Positions 1 to 8,137 of a stretch of DNA of 64,000 bases are shown piece after piece; positions within the stretch are counted from its first letter, which is position 1; every line of letters starts with the position of its first letter. A program made the translations under genes and the position numbers. Below the pieces are notes generated by a model. That model was not told where the DNA came from, did no database searches, and saw only the letters and a list, made by a program, of their open reading frames with translations. Source of the DNA: Elusimicrobiota bacterium (GTDB lineage Bacteria; Elusimicrobiota; Elusimicrobia; UBA1565; UBA9628); assembly GCA_016212795.1 (NCBI GenBank), contig JACRDT010000025.1, positions 62,001 through 126,000 of the forward strand. The letters run 5' to 3'.

Positions 1-1414
1 ACTGCCGGGCGTCGAAGATCTTCTGGTCGACCCAGGTGAACTGCTCGGGCCCGTCCACGCGCTTGGTGATCTCGGGGACGCCGGCCTCCTTTTCCACCAT
101 GTTCAGCAGGCCCAGCACCTTCTCGTCCTTGACGTTCTTGTTGAAGGCGTGGCGCAGGGCGTTGACGGAGTTGCGCAGGTCGCGGCCGTCCACGTAGGAG
201 ATGACGCCCTTGCGGATGTGGCTCTGGATCTCCTCGCCGCCCGTGGCCGACGGCACGAACGAAGTGGCGGCCATCAGGCGCGCGAGCATGGCCTCGACCT
301 GCTTGTTGCCGGGCTGGGCGTCGAGGGCCGAGTTGAGCTTCTGGACCGCCGCCGTGAAATTGCCCTCGTTGAAGTTCTCCTGACCCTGCTTGACGAACTC
401 CTTGACCTGCACGCTGGCCCGGTCCTCCTTGGACTGGCCGAACCGGAAGGACATGGACATCCTGGTGCTCGCCGAGGCGCCGAGGTCGTGGATGCCCTGG
501 GCGATGTCGATGCTGACGCTCCGGAACTTCAGCCCGAACCCGAAGTCGGTCTCCTGGATGTCCGGGATCCCCATCAGCCCGAACCGGAAGGCGAACCAGC
601 GCGCGACCCAGTACTCCCCCCCGAAGCGCACGTCGACGTCGCCCGTCATCGGCTTGGTGGCGTCCAGCGCGATCGTCAGGCGGTCCTTGAAGAACCTGAA
701 GGAGTTCCCCAGGCGCACCACCACGGGCAGCCGATCGTCGGTCTCGCCCTTCCTGAGCGCGAACACGTTCTGGATCCCGAACCCGACGCGGTAGAACGGG
801 CCCATGCCCTTCATCATCCCGACGTCCAGGGTCTGGTTCGTGTCCGACTTCCCGGCCAGGGCGCGGGAGACCTGCTTGAGCGTCAGGCCGAAGGCGAGGG
901 TCTCGGTGATGTTCTTGCCCCAGGAGAACCCCATCGCCTGCTCCCGCGCGTCGAAGGAGCCGCTCTTCGTCACCGAGGTGGGCTCGTTGTTGCCGTCATA
1001 GATCACGTCGATCTTCTCGAAGCCGCCGACGCTCATCTGGGTCATGCCGACCGCGTAGACGCTGCCCCCCTTGGTCGGATGGGCGTAGCTGAAGAACGTC
1101 ATCTTGGCCTCGGTGGGCAGCGTGGCCTGCATGAACGACACTTCCTTGCGCTGGACGAGCGTCAAGCCCGCCGGGTTCCAGTACATTGCGTTGGCGTCGT
1201 CCGAGATGCCGTAGTAGGCGCCGCCCATGGCCAGGGCCCGGCCGCCGACCCCGTAGAACAGGAAGCTGCCGACCTGCCCGCCGGCCTCCCGCGCGGCCGC
1301 CGCGGCCGGGGCCAGGGAGAAGGCGGCGAAAACAAGCCCTGCCGCGGCCAGCCGAGCCGCAGCAGGGCGTATCAGATTCCCCAGGGACGAACCCCTGACT
1401 CCGTTTAGGGCCAT
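1..1414 (-). CDS. PorV/UPF0164-family outer-membrane beta-barrel protein with C-terminal TPR-like region (partial)
   Basis: The reading frame is open from ATG at 1414 to the left edge of the window, so the C-terminus is missing (471 codons visible). It starts with a signal peptide rich in Ala and Leu ending near AAAAARE. It then has the block GGRALAMGGAYYGISDDANA followed by MYWNPAGL, which is the hallmark of the PorV/PorQ (UPF0164) family. Alternating amphipathic strands run to about residue 345, ending near RMSMSFRFGQ. After that comes a helical TPR-like stretch (KLNSALDAQPGNKQVEAMLA). Family knowledge: these are outer-membrane barrels, often accessory to secretion. It has its own minus-strand promoter at 1582-1609, with a leader of about 160 bases. 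The family call is firm; the substrate or partner is unknown. Confidence 0.8.
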   Translation of the reverse strand, partial: MALNGVRGSSLGNLIRPAAARLAAAGLVFAAFSLAPAAAAAREAGGQVGSFLFYGVGGRALAMGGAYYGISDDANAMYWNPAGLTLVQRKEVSFMQATLPTEAKMTFFSYAHPTKGGSVYAVGMTQMSVGGFEKIDVIYDGNNEPTSVTKSGSFDAREQAMGFSWGKNITETLAFGLTLKQVSRALAGKSDTNQTLDVGMMKGMGPFYRVGFGIQNVFALRKGETDDRLPVVVRLGNSFRFFKDRLTIALDATKPMTGDVDVRFGGEYWVARWFAFRFGLMGIPDIQETDFGFGLKFRSVSIDIAQGIHDLGASASTRMSMSFRFGQSKEDRASVQVKEFVKQGQENFNEGNFTAAVQKLNSALDAQPGNKQVEAMLARLMAATSFVPSATGGEEIQSHIRKGVISYVDGRDLRNSVNALRHAFNKNVKDEKVLGLLNMVEKEAGVPEITKRVDGPEQFTWVDQKIFDARQ

Positions 1415-1581
1415 TTCAGTTCGGCAACCTGACCCTCCCCTCAGGGAGTCTGGCTTTGCGCCCCCGCCTTGCGACGGGTTTGCCGTTATCGCCCTCGCGC
1501 GCGCCTCACGACGCCGCGGCCGCGGATCAAACCCCCATGACCCGCCTACGGCGCCCTACGCGCTCGGGATGCTACACATTA

Positions 1582-1609
1582 ATTATAGCAGGAAAACCCG
1601 CTTTGTCAA
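1582..1609 (-). promoter_or_regulatory. Consensus sigma70-type promoter of the PorV-like gene
   Basis: On the minus strand TTGACA (1604-1609) is followed by a 16-base spacer and TATAAT (1582-1587). The -35 box lies inside the palindrome at 1600-1632. Predicted transcription starts near 1575, giving a long leader before the ATG at 1414. Confidence 0.75.
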
Positions 1610-1632
1610 GGGGGGGTACCCCTTGACAAAGC
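1600..1632. terminator. 33-base palindrome between the NagZ-HEAT gene and the PorV promoter
   Basis: The arms GCTTTGTCAAGGGG (1600-1613) and CCCCTTGACAAAGC (1619-1632) are perfect complements around a 5-base centre. The palindrome lies 7 bases past the stop of the leftward gene ending at 1639 and is followed on that strand by GGGTTTTCC, so it could end that transcript. It also contains the -35 box of the next gene, so it could instead be an operator. Confidence 0.5.
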
Positions 1633-1638
1633 AAGCCC

Positions 1639-4452
1639 TTACGGAGGAGGGAAAGACGACGTCCGCCGACGGGGAGACTTCTCCCGGAGCTGCTCGAGGG
1701 CGTCCTGCCTGTTGTCGGGGTTGGGGTCGTTCTTGGAGACCCAGCCCAAGAGCTCCCGATACTCGGCGGGCCCGAGCATCCCCTTGAGCTGCGCCAAGGC
1801 CCCGGCCCGGGCGAGTGGGTTGGGGTCCTCCCGGACGTACTGCCTCAGGAGCGGGATGCCCTGCGGATGGCGGGAGGCGAAGACGGCGGCGCTCAGCATC
1901 CGCCGGGTGTCGGAGTCGACGGCGACGCGGTACTCCTCGACGAGGGCCGCGGCCTCGGCCTCGGTGGAGGACAGGCCGAGCTTGATCGAGAGCTGGTGGC
2001 GCAGCTCCCGGTCCGCCTTCGGGTCCCGCACGACCTTGGCCATCGCCGGACGCGACTCCCTCAAGGCCGCGGGCGGGACCTCGGCGGAGAGCCCCGCCTT
2101 GGCGCGCTCCCTGGCCGCGGCGTTGCCCGAAGACCAGCGGATGAAGACCGGCAGGGACTCCTTCCAGAGGTGGCGCGCCATGATCTCGGCGACGCGGGGC
2201 GACTCCTTGGTCTTGCTCTTGAGCAGGCCCAGGGACTCCTTCCCCTCCCATTGCGCCAGCGCCGAGAGCGCCTCGAAGATCGCCCACCAGACGTTCTTCT
2301 CCGAGAGCATGTAGATGTCCGCCGTGGGGTCCTTCCCCGGCAGGCGCCGCCGGGCGACCTCCTTGATCTTCGGGAGGCACGCGGCGCACCTGACGATGAG
2401 CGCGCCGTTGATGCCGAAGAGGACCTCCTCCGCCTCCTTCTCCTCGAGGTACGCGAGGAAGACGGTGTCGAGGTGCGGGCTCTTGGGGTCGAGCAGGTGG
2501 AGCGACCGCATCGCGGCGTCGCGCACCTTGGGGCTCGGGAAGCGGATGAAGAGGTCGAAGAGCCTCTGGACGTCGCGGGTCGTCACGGGCGCGGTCGCCG
2601 CCAGGCGGGCCAGCACGTCGTCGCGCTTCTTCTCGTCGATGTTCCCGACGTAGGCCTCCTGCAGCTCGGCCACCGTCATCGGGACCGGCGAGGTCATCTG
2701 CTGGCAGGACACGTTCGCCGCGACGCCCATCGCGAAGGCCATCACCGCGCCCGCGGCCGCCAGCGCCTTTCCCGAGGGCGCCGCGGACGCTCGGCCGCCG
2801 GCCTTGACCGCGCCCGCGGCCGCCAGCGCCTTTCCCGAGGGCGCCGCGGACGCTCGGCCGCCGGCCTTGACCGCGCCCCCGAGGAGCCTCTTGAAGAGGG
2901 CGCTCAACTGGCTGGCGCGGTAGCCCCCGCTGTCGAGCGCCGTCATGCGCGGCGAGAGGAGCTCCCGGTCCCACGGGTTCCTGATCAGGCAGGCGCACGT
3001 CCGGCCGGCCGCGCCCCGGTTGAGGAGCCGGAGGGTCGCACGCTGCCCGGCGAAGCGCATCGCCTCGAAGCAGAGGAAGACGATCCTCCGGGCCCCCTTG
3101 ATCCTCTCGGCGACGACGCCGGTGCCGCGCGTGGCGACCGGGGCCCTGCACACCCGCGCGCCCGGCAGCCCGCGGCAGAGGCCCCGCACCTGGCGCTCGG
3201 GGCCGAGCACCCCCTCCTCGAACGTGAAGCGGTCGGCGACCTCGCGGAAATCCGGCACCACGACCAGGGTCTCCCCCTCCCCGCGCCCGAGCGGAAGCGG
3301 CAGCCCCCCGCGCCGGACGACCTCGACGGCCCCGTCGGCGATGGACTCACCCAGCCGCCGGCCCGCCCGCCCAAGCCCCCTCCCCGCCGCTGTCCCCTCC
3401 CCGCGGGGGAGGGGACAGCGCCTACGACGCTCGACGATCTCCCGCACCCGCTCGACGCTGCGGGCCACCCCGCCGGCGTCGAGCCCCCCGTCCTCGAACA
3501 GCCTGCGGCAGAGGTCGACGCTCTCCTGCTGGGCGCTGGGGTCATGGGCGACGATGACCATGTCGTGCCCCGCCTCCAGGGTCCGCGCCGCCGCCTGCTG
3601 GACCGGGCCGCGCCCCGTCACGGCGCCCATGCACAGGTCGTCGCTGACGATCACGCCGTCGAAGCCCAGCCCCTCGCGCAGGAGCCCCGTGGTGATCTTG
3701 CGCGAGAACGTGGCCGGCACGCCGTCGAACGCGGGCATGCGCACGTGCGACGTCATCACGCAGTCCACCCCTGCCTCGATGGCGCTCTTGAACGGCGCCA
3801 GGTGCGTGCGCTCCAGATCGCGCCGGGACAGCCGGATGACGGGGAGCTTCATGTGCGCGTCCACCCTGGCGGCCCCCTTCCCGGGGAAGTGCTTGGCGCA
3901 GGCGCTCAAACCGGCTTCTTGCATGCCCAGGATCATCGCGGAACCCAGGCGGGCGGCCAGGAGGGGGTCCGAGCCGAAGGACCGTATCCCGATGCCGGGG
4001 TTGTAGCGCTCGACCACGTCGAGCACGGGGGCCAGGTTGAACCCGATCCCCAGGCCCAGGAGCTCCCGCGCCATCTGCCGGCCCACGGCCCGGGCGAGCC
4101 GGGGGTCCCTGAGGCGCCCCAGGGCGGCGTTGCCCGGGAAGGCGGTCACGCCCCGCTTGAAGCGCAGCACCCAGCCCCCCTCGTGGTCCACGGCGAAGAG
4201 GATCGGCCGGCCGAGACGCTGGACCAGCTCCGACGTCAGGGCGCGGGTCTGGGCCGTGGAGTCGATGTTGCGCGCCAGCAGCAGCACCGCGCCGGCCCCC
4301 GTCTCCCGCAAGAGCGAGACGGTGGCGCGGTCGGGGCGCTTGCCGTAGATGCCCAGCATGAACAAGAGTCCTGGATCGACGGTGGTGGTGGACCGCACGG
4401 GGTTCGCCTCCTGAACGTGGCCATCCGATACCCGATCATCCGACGGGCTCAT
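1639..4452 (-). CDS. nagZ: NagZ-like beta-N-acetylhexosaminidase (GH3) fused to a HEAT-repeat lipoprotein-like domain
   Basis: One 937-codon frame holds two proteins. Residues 20-345 are a GH3 N-acetylglucosaminidase: KHFPGKG with the following VDAHMKLP is the catalytic Asp/His loop, and GVIVSDDLCMG holds the nucleophile Asp. NagZ trims GlcNAc from anhydro-muropeptides in peptidoglycan recycling. Residues 344-355 are encoded by a REP-like hairpin. Residues 356-525 look like the GH3 C-terminal domain, ending near SALFKRLLGG. Residues 528-570 are two identical 21-residue copies of the dispersed 63-bp repeat. Then MAFAMGVAANVSCQQ resembles the end of a lipoprotein signal, and residues 590-937 are HEAT-like helices. 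ATG at 4452 overlaps the upstream stop (ATGA), so translation is probably coupled. The HEAT part may have been a separate gene, since NagZ needs no such tail. Confidence 0.8.
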   Translation of the reverse strand: MSPSDDRVSDGHVQEANPVRSTTTVDPGLLFMLGIYGKRPDRATVSLLRETGAGAVLLLARNIDSTAQTRALTSELVQRLGRPILFAVDHEGGWVLRFKRGVTAFPGNAALGRLRDPRLARAVGRQMARELLGLGIGFNLAPVLDVVERYNPGIGIRSFGSDPLLAARLGSAMILGMQEAGLSACAKHFPGKGAARVDAHMKLPVIRLSRRDLERTHLAPFKSAIEAGVDCVMTSHVRMPAFDGVPATFSRKITTGLLREGLGFDGVIVSDDLCMGAVTGRGPVQQAAARTLEAGHDMVIVAHDPSAQQESVDLCRRLFEDGGLDAGGVARSVERVREIVERRRRCPLPRGEGTAAGRGLGRAGRRLGESIADGAVEVVRRGGLPLPLGRGEGETLVVVPDFREVADRFTFEEGVLGPERQVRGLCRGLPGARVCRAPVATRGTGVVAERIKGARRIVFLCFEAMRFAGQRATLRLLNRGAAGRTCACLIRNPWDRELLSPRMTALDSGGYRASQLSALFKRLLGGAVKAGGRASAAPSGKALAAAGAVKAGGRASAAPSGKALAAAGAVMAFAMGVAANVSCQQMTSPVPMTVAELQEAYVGNIDEKKRDDVLARLAATAPVTTRDVQRLFDLFIRFPSPKVRDAAMRSLHLLDPKSPHLDTVFLAYLEEKEAEEVLFGINGALIVRCAACLPKIKEVARRRLPGKDPTADIYMLSEKNVWWAIFEALSALAQWEGKESLGLLKSKTKESPRVAEIMARHLWKESLPVFIRWSSGNAAARERAKAGLSAEVPPAALRESRPAMAKVVRDPKADRELRHQLSIKLGLSSTEAEAAALVEEYRVAVDSDTRRMLSAAVFASRHPQGIPLLRQYVREDPNPLARAGALAQLKGMLGPAEYRELLGWVSKNDPNPDNRQDALEQLREKSPRRRTSSFPPP
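2744..2869 (-). repeat. Two tandem copies of the 63-bp in-frame dispersed repeat
   Basis: Copies at 2744-2806 and 2807-2869 are identical and encode KAGGRASAAPSGKALAAAGAV twice (split here as KAGGRASAAP plus SGKALAAAGAV). Related elements lie in dnaX, at the end of the O-antigen-ligase-like gene, in the FtsH-like gene and in a histidine kinase. Confidence 0.85.
3388..3420. repeat. REP-like hairpin inside the nagZ reading frame
   Basis: CGCTGTCCCCTCCCC and its perfect complement flank a 3-base centre. The hairpin is translated in frame (CPLPRGEG) between the catalytic and C-terminal parts of NagZ. It resembles the intergenic hairpins at 5242, 38163 and 44387. Confidence 0.75.
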
Positions 4453-5105
4453 CGGCTCCTCAGATGCAGCTCGAGCGCGGCATTGTAGACGGTGAAGATC
4501 GAGTCCTGGATGCGCACGACGCTCCGGTACAGGAGCTCCATCTGGTGGCTGAAGAACTTGTCCACGGCCCACTTGTTCTCTTGGACCCTGTCGCGCACCG
4601 CCACCATGTCGAGGTAGAGGGCGTTGAGCCTCAGCTGCAGCTGCTGGATCTGCCCGAGGATGACCAGGCTCGACTGAGCGGCCTGGGCGTCCGGCAGGGC
4701 CTGGGACGACGCCATGCGGCATCGCGACGTCAGGTAGTAGAGGTTGTTGCGTATCTGGACCGAGCCCTTGGACAGGGTATCGAAATTGGCCTGGATGGTG
4801 TCGAGGCTGGGCCCGGGGTCGGCCTGGCCGAAGGCGTAGGCGAGGTTGTCCTGCTGGGCCTTCACGTAGGCGTGGATCTGCTCGAGGTTCGCCACCTGCT
4901 GGGCGGCCTGGCCGGCGACCACCTTCAGCACCGCGAGCTGCGCCGGGTCGGCCTGGGCGCGGCTGAGCTTGTCGCGCGCGTTGAGCAGCGCGTCCCAGAA
5001 GAACCGCTCCTGCCAGAGCGCGGTCTCCTGGTCGCCGAACAGGGCGTGCGCCGGGAGCGAAAGGCCGACTGCCAACGCGACCGCCGGCAACGCCCTCTTC
5101 AACAT
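4449..5105 (-). CDS. Secreted coiled-coil protein of unknown function
   Basis: The product has 218 residues from ATG at 5105. It starts MLKRALPAVALAVGLSLPAHA, a clear cleavable signal peptide, so it should be periplasmic or outer-membrane facing. The rest is almost entirely amphipathic helix rich in Gln, Ala and Leu (for example AGQAAQQVANLEQIHAYVK and LGQIQQLQLRLNALYLDMV), suggesting a long coiled coil. There is a single cysteine and no catalytic motif. A TTG three codons upstream could also start it. Its stop overlaps the start of the NagZ fusion gene, so the two are one operon. I do not recognise the family; a scaffold role in the wall-recycling context is only a guess. Confidence 0.7.
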   Translation of the reverse strand: MLKRALPAVALAVGLSLPAHALFGDQETALWQERFFWDALLNARDKLSRAQADPAQLAVLKVVAGQAAQQVANLEQIHAYVKAQQDNLAYAFGQADPGPSLDTIQANFDTLSKGSVQIRNNLYYLTSRCRMASSQALPDAQAAQSSLVILGQIQQLQLRLNALYLDMVAVRDRVQENKWAVDKFFSHQMELLYRSVVRIQDSIFTVYNAALELHLRSR

Positions 5106-5121
5106 GACGCGCAACTACTCA

Positions 5122-5273
5122 TCCCCCTCGGCTGCTCGCCTCCCCACGGGAAACGGCATCCTGATAAAACGGCAATCGCCCCACCCGCTACTCGACCCTC
5201 CCGCGGGGAGGGTCGAGCGACGACAGCATCTGCCCCCTCGGCTGCTTGCCTCCCCGCGGGGGAGGCAAGCAGC
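5122..5273. repeat. Cluster of REP-like hairpins in the divergent intergenic region 5106-5364
   Basis: Three units lie here. A broken copy sits at 5129-5150; CTCGACCCTCC with its complement is at 5191-5217; CTGCTTGCCTCCCC with its complement is at 5242-5272. Each stem is preceded by the conserved head ACGGCA..TGCCCC, also seen at 25000 and 44380. They separate the leftward nagZ operon from the rightward dnaX operon. No gene was seen in this gap. Confidence 0.8.
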
Positions 5274-5299
5274 TAGTATAGCTAAATCGCGCTCTCTGT

Positions 5300-5329
5300 T
5301 TGACAGCCCCGGAGGGCTTGTGGTATTCT
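5300..5329 (+). promoter_or_regulatory. Promoter of the DoxX-dnaX-recR operon
   Basis: TTGACA (5300-5305), an 18-base spacer and TATTCT (5324-5329) lie 36 bases before the ATG at 5365. It is the only good promoter-like pair in the gap. Confidence 0.6.
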
Positions 5330-5364
5330 GAAATCCCCTGCGGATTCCTTCGGGGCGACACGCC

Positions 5365-5745
5365 ATGCTGACCAAGACCGGCCTTTCAGCCATGATCGGG
5401 CGATTCCTCCTCGCCATCATCTTCCTGGCGTCCTCGTTCGGGAAGATCACCCATTTCGAGGGGACGGTCCGCTACATGGAAGGGCACGGCCTGCCGCTGG
5501 CGACGCTCCTCTGCGTCCTGGCGGCCGGCCTCGAGACCCTCGGCGGGATGGCGCTGATCCTGGGGTTCCAGGCGCGCTTCGCCGCCGCCGCGCTGGCCGC
5601 CTACGTGACGGCGGCCACCATCATCTTCCACGGAGCGCCGGACCAGCGGATCCACCTCCTCAAGAACCTCGCCATCATCGGGGGGCTCCTGCAGGTCATG
5701 GCCCACGGCGCCGGCGAGATCAGCCTGGAGGGCAGGCGTGGCTGA
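5365..5745 (+). CDS. DoxX-family small membrane protein
   Basis: This 126-residue protein has four predicted membrane helices, around residues 10-26, 46-66, 70-90 and 97-112. The first helix carries GRFLLAIIFLASSFGKITHF, typical of the DoxX/YphA group, in which Gly-Lys-x-x-x-F near the end of helix 1 is conserved. DoxX proteins sit in the inner membrane; proposed roles are in thiol/redox balance or quinone-linked electron flow, and none is proven for this gene. It is the first gene after the 5300-5329 promoter and overlaps the GTG start of dnaX by 8 bases. The functional link to DNA replication genes is probably only operon sharing. Confidence 0.85.
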   Translation: MLTKTGLSAMIGRFLLAIIFLASSFGKITHFEGTVRYMEGHGLPLATLLCVLAAGLETLGGMALILGFQARFAAAALAAYVTAATIIFHGAPDQRIHLLKNLAIIGGLLQVMAHGAGEISLEGRRG

Positions 5746-7489
5746 GACCGACTACACCGTCCTGGCGCGCAAGTACCGCCCCCAGACGTTCGAGGAGGTG
5801 CTGGCCCAGGACAGCGTCTCGCGCACGCTCAGGAACGCCATCTCCTCGAACCGGTTGGCGCACGCCTACCTCTTCACCGGCCCGCGGGGCGTGGGCAAGA
5901 CCACGATGGCGAGGATCCTCGCCAAGGCCCTCAACTGCGCCGGCGGACCCACCCCGAAGCCGTGCGGCCGATGCGACCCCTGCCGGGAGATCGCCGCCTC
6001 CTCCTCGATCGACGTGCTGGAGATGGACGCCGCATCCCACACCGGCGTGGACAACGTCCGCGAGGTGATCATCCAGACCGTGGGGCTCGCCCCGAGCCGG
6101 GACCGCTACAAGGTCTTCATCATCGACGAGGCCCACATGCTGTCGGTCCCGGCGTTCAACGCGCTCCTCAAGACCCTGGAGGAGCCCCCGCCCCATGTCG
6201 TGTTCATCCTGGCCACGACCGAGGCGATGAAGATCCCACCGACCATCTCCTCCCGATGCCAGCGGTTCCGGTTCCGGCCGGTCGACCTCGAGACCATGGC
6301 CGCGCACCTGAAGGCCCTGGCCAAGAAAGAGTCGATGGAGGTCGAACCGGCCGCCGTCGAGCTCCTCGCCCGCCATGCCGCGGGGTCCCTGCGGGACGCG
6401 GTCAGCCTGCTCGACCAAGCCTGGACCCTGAGCGACAAGTCGGTCACGTCGCAGACGCTGCGCGGCATGTTCGGGCTCCTCCCGGACGAGACGCTCCTGG
6501 GGATCGGCCGAGCCGTGTTCCAGCGGGACGCCCGCGGCCTGGCCGAACGACTCGACGCGGCCCTGGCCGAAGGCATCGAGCCCGCCCAGCTCCTCAGGGA
6601 CCTCAGGGATTCCCTGCACGAAGCCTATTTGGAAAGGCTCGGCGCCAAGCCCGGGCCTGGCCGCCTCTGGTCCAAAGCCACGGAGGACGTCACCCCCGCG
6701 CACCTGGGCTACGTCCTGCGCCGGATCAACGGCATGCTCGAGGAGCTCAGGGTCAGCGACTCCCCGGCTACCGTCCTGGAGCTGGGCCTGTTCGGCTGCC
6801 TGGAAGAAGCGGGGGACCTCGCCGCCTGGGTCGAGAGGCTCGAGGAACTGGAGCGGAGGCTCGGCGAGGGCGAGGACCGCGGCCAGGACGCCCGGCCCGC
6901 CTCCCCCCGACGGCCCCAGCCCTCGGCGGGGGCGCCCCATGGCCCACCCCCGGCGGCCGCGCCCGCGGCCGCCAACGCCTTTCCTGAGGGCGCCGCGGAC
7001 GCTCGGCCTCCGGCCTTGACCGCGCCCGGGCACGACGACGCCCCCCCCGAGAGCGGCCAGGACGCCCGGCCCTCCGGGCCCGCCCCGAAGGCCTCGGCCG
7101 CGCAGGCGTGGCGCGGCGTCGTGCAGTCCTTCAACGACAGGCCGGCCCTGGCGGCGGTGCTCGGCCAAGCCAGGCTCGAGACCACGGGCGACGGGGGATG
7201 GAAGCTGGTCTTCGCCCGCCAGTTCGACCTCGACCAAGCCGCCCGGCATCTGCCCTCCATCGAGGCCGGCCTGGCCCCCGCGACGGGAGCCAAGGTCCGC
7301 CTGGCGCTGGCGCTGGACTCCTCCCCGGCCGAGGAGACGGGGACCGCCGAGGAAGCCGGCCCCGCCCCCGAAGGCATGGTGTGGCAGGACGTCGTCGAGC
7401 CCGGCGGCGACTCCGACCTGCCGCTCAAGAAGGCCGAGAAGATCCTGGGCGGGAAGGTCAAGTTCGTGAAAAAGAATCAAGGAAAGTGA
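5738..7489 (+). CDS. dnaX: DNA polymerase III subunit gamma/tau
   Basis: This is the ATPase of the replication clamp loader. The 583-residue product starts at GTG 5738 with AETDYTVLARKYRPQTFEEV. It has Walker A GPRGVGKTTMA (about residues 46-56), the zinc module PCGRCDPC with an upstream Cys in LNCAGG, Walker B VFIIDEAHML (about 126) and sensor SSRCQRFRF. Residues 360-460 are a Pro/Ala-rich linker that has taken up a copy of the dispersed 63-bp repeat in frame (6959-7027). The C-terminal region (about 460-583) corresponds to the part of tau that meets polymerase or helicase, but it is short and poorly conserved. The start is set by GGAGGGCAGG just upstream. The GTG overlaps doxX, and recR follows after one base. 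Confidence 0.95.
   Translation: MAETDYTVLARKYRPQTFEEVLAQDSVSRTLRNAISSNRLAHAYLFTGPRGVGKTTMARILAKALNCAGGPTPKPCGRCDPCREIAASSSIDVLEMDAASHTGVDNVREVIIQTVGLAPSRDRYKVFIIDEAHMLSVPAFNALLKTLEEPPPHVVFILATTEAMKIPPTISSRCQRFRFRPVDLETMAAHLKALAKKESMEVEPAAVELLARHAAGSLRDAVSLLDQAWTLSDKSVTSQTLRGMFGLLPDETLLGIGRAVFQRDARGLAERLDAALAEGIEPAQLLRDLRDSLHEAYLERLGAKPGPGRLWSKATEDVTPAHLGYVLRRINGMLEELRVSDSPATVLELGLFGCLEEAGDLAAWVERLEELERRLGEGEDRGQDARPASPRRPQPSAGAPHGPPPAAAPAAANAFPEGAADARPPALTAPGHDDAPPESGQDARPSGPAPKASAAQAWRGVVQSFNDRPALAAVLGQARLETTGDGGWKLVFARQFDLDQAARHLPSIEAGLAPATGAKVRLALALDSSPAEETGTAEEAGPAPEGMVWQDVVEPGGDSDLPLKKAEKILGGKVKFVKKNQGK
6959..7027 (+). repeat. In-frame copy of the 63-bp dispersed repeat in the dnaX linker
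   Basis: GCGCCCGCGGCCGCCAACGC through GCCTTGACCGCGCCC matches the nagZ copies at most positions, in the opposite reading direction relative to the host gene. It encodes APAAANAFPEGAADARPPAL in the flexible linker. Shorter fragments (GGCCAGGACGCCCGGCCC) lie on both sides at about 6882 and 7056. Confidence 0.8.
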
Positions 7490-7490
7490 C

Positions 7491-8084
7491 TTGAAGACCT
7501 GGGAGCGGCTCATCGCCTCGTTCAAGAGGTTCCCCGGGATCGGCCCCAAGCAGGCCGAGCGCATGGCCCTCCACCTGCTCAGAGCCCCGTCCGCCGAAGC
7601 CGACGACCTGCTGGCGTCGATCAAGGAAGCCCGCGCCAAGATCAGGACCTGCTCTTGCTGCTGCAACTTCACCGACCGCGAGGTCTGCGCGATCTGCTCG
7701 GACCCCGGACGCGACCAGGAGGTCCTCTGCGTCGTCGAGGACCCCCAGGACGTCGCCGCCATCGAACGCTCGCGAAGCTATCGCGGCCTCTATCACGTCC
7801 TGCACGGGAGGCTCTCGCCGCTCGACGGCATGGGCCCTGAGCGGCTTCGGGTCCGGGAGCTGGCGGACCGGGTGCGCGACCCGTCCGGGGCCGTGCGCGA
7901 GGTGGTGCTGGCGACGGACGCCGACACGGAGGGCGAGGCCACGGCGCTCTACCTGGCCCAGCTCCTCCGCCGCCCCGAGCTGAAGATGAGCCGGATCGCC
8001 CAGGGCGTCCCCCTGGGCGGCGATCTCGACTACATCGACGAGCGCACGCTGGGGCAGGCCATGTCCTGCCGCCGCGAGCTATGA
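7491..8084 (+). CDS. recR: Recombination protein RecR
   Basis: RecR forms a ring clamp that works with RecO and RecF in recombinational repair of gapped DNA. The 197-residue product has the expected length and order. An N-terminal helix-hairpin-helix FPGIGPKQAERMALHLL (about residues 14-31) is followed by a four-cysteine zinc module CSCCCNFTDREVCAIC (about 53-69). A Toprim domain follows, with CVVEDPQDVAAIE and VVLATDADTEGEATALYL, and the C-terminal GVPLGGDLDYIDERTL motif. It starts with TTG at 7491, one base after the dnaX stop, with AAGGAAAG as ribosome-binding site. dnaX-recR adjacency is widespread in bacteria, which supports the call. Confidence 0.95.
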   Translation: MKTWERLIASFKRFPGIGPKQAERMALHLLRAPSAEADDLLASIKEARAKIRTCSCCCNFTDREVCAICSDPGRDQEVLCVVEDPQDVAAIERSRSYRGLYHVLHGRLSPLDGMGPERLRVRELADRVRDPSGAVREVVLATDADTEGEATALYLAQLLRRPELKMSRIAQGVPLGGDLDYIDERTLGQAMSCRREL

Positions 8085-8137
8085 CCGCGAAGACCATGAA
8101 CCGCTCTCTCCTTCGACGGACCAACCAGGAGGCCGCC

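Noticed and set aside
5720..7762. A 680-codon minus-strand frame across dnaX and recR
   Set aside because: dnaX and recR on the plus strand show all their motifs; the antisense frame has none.
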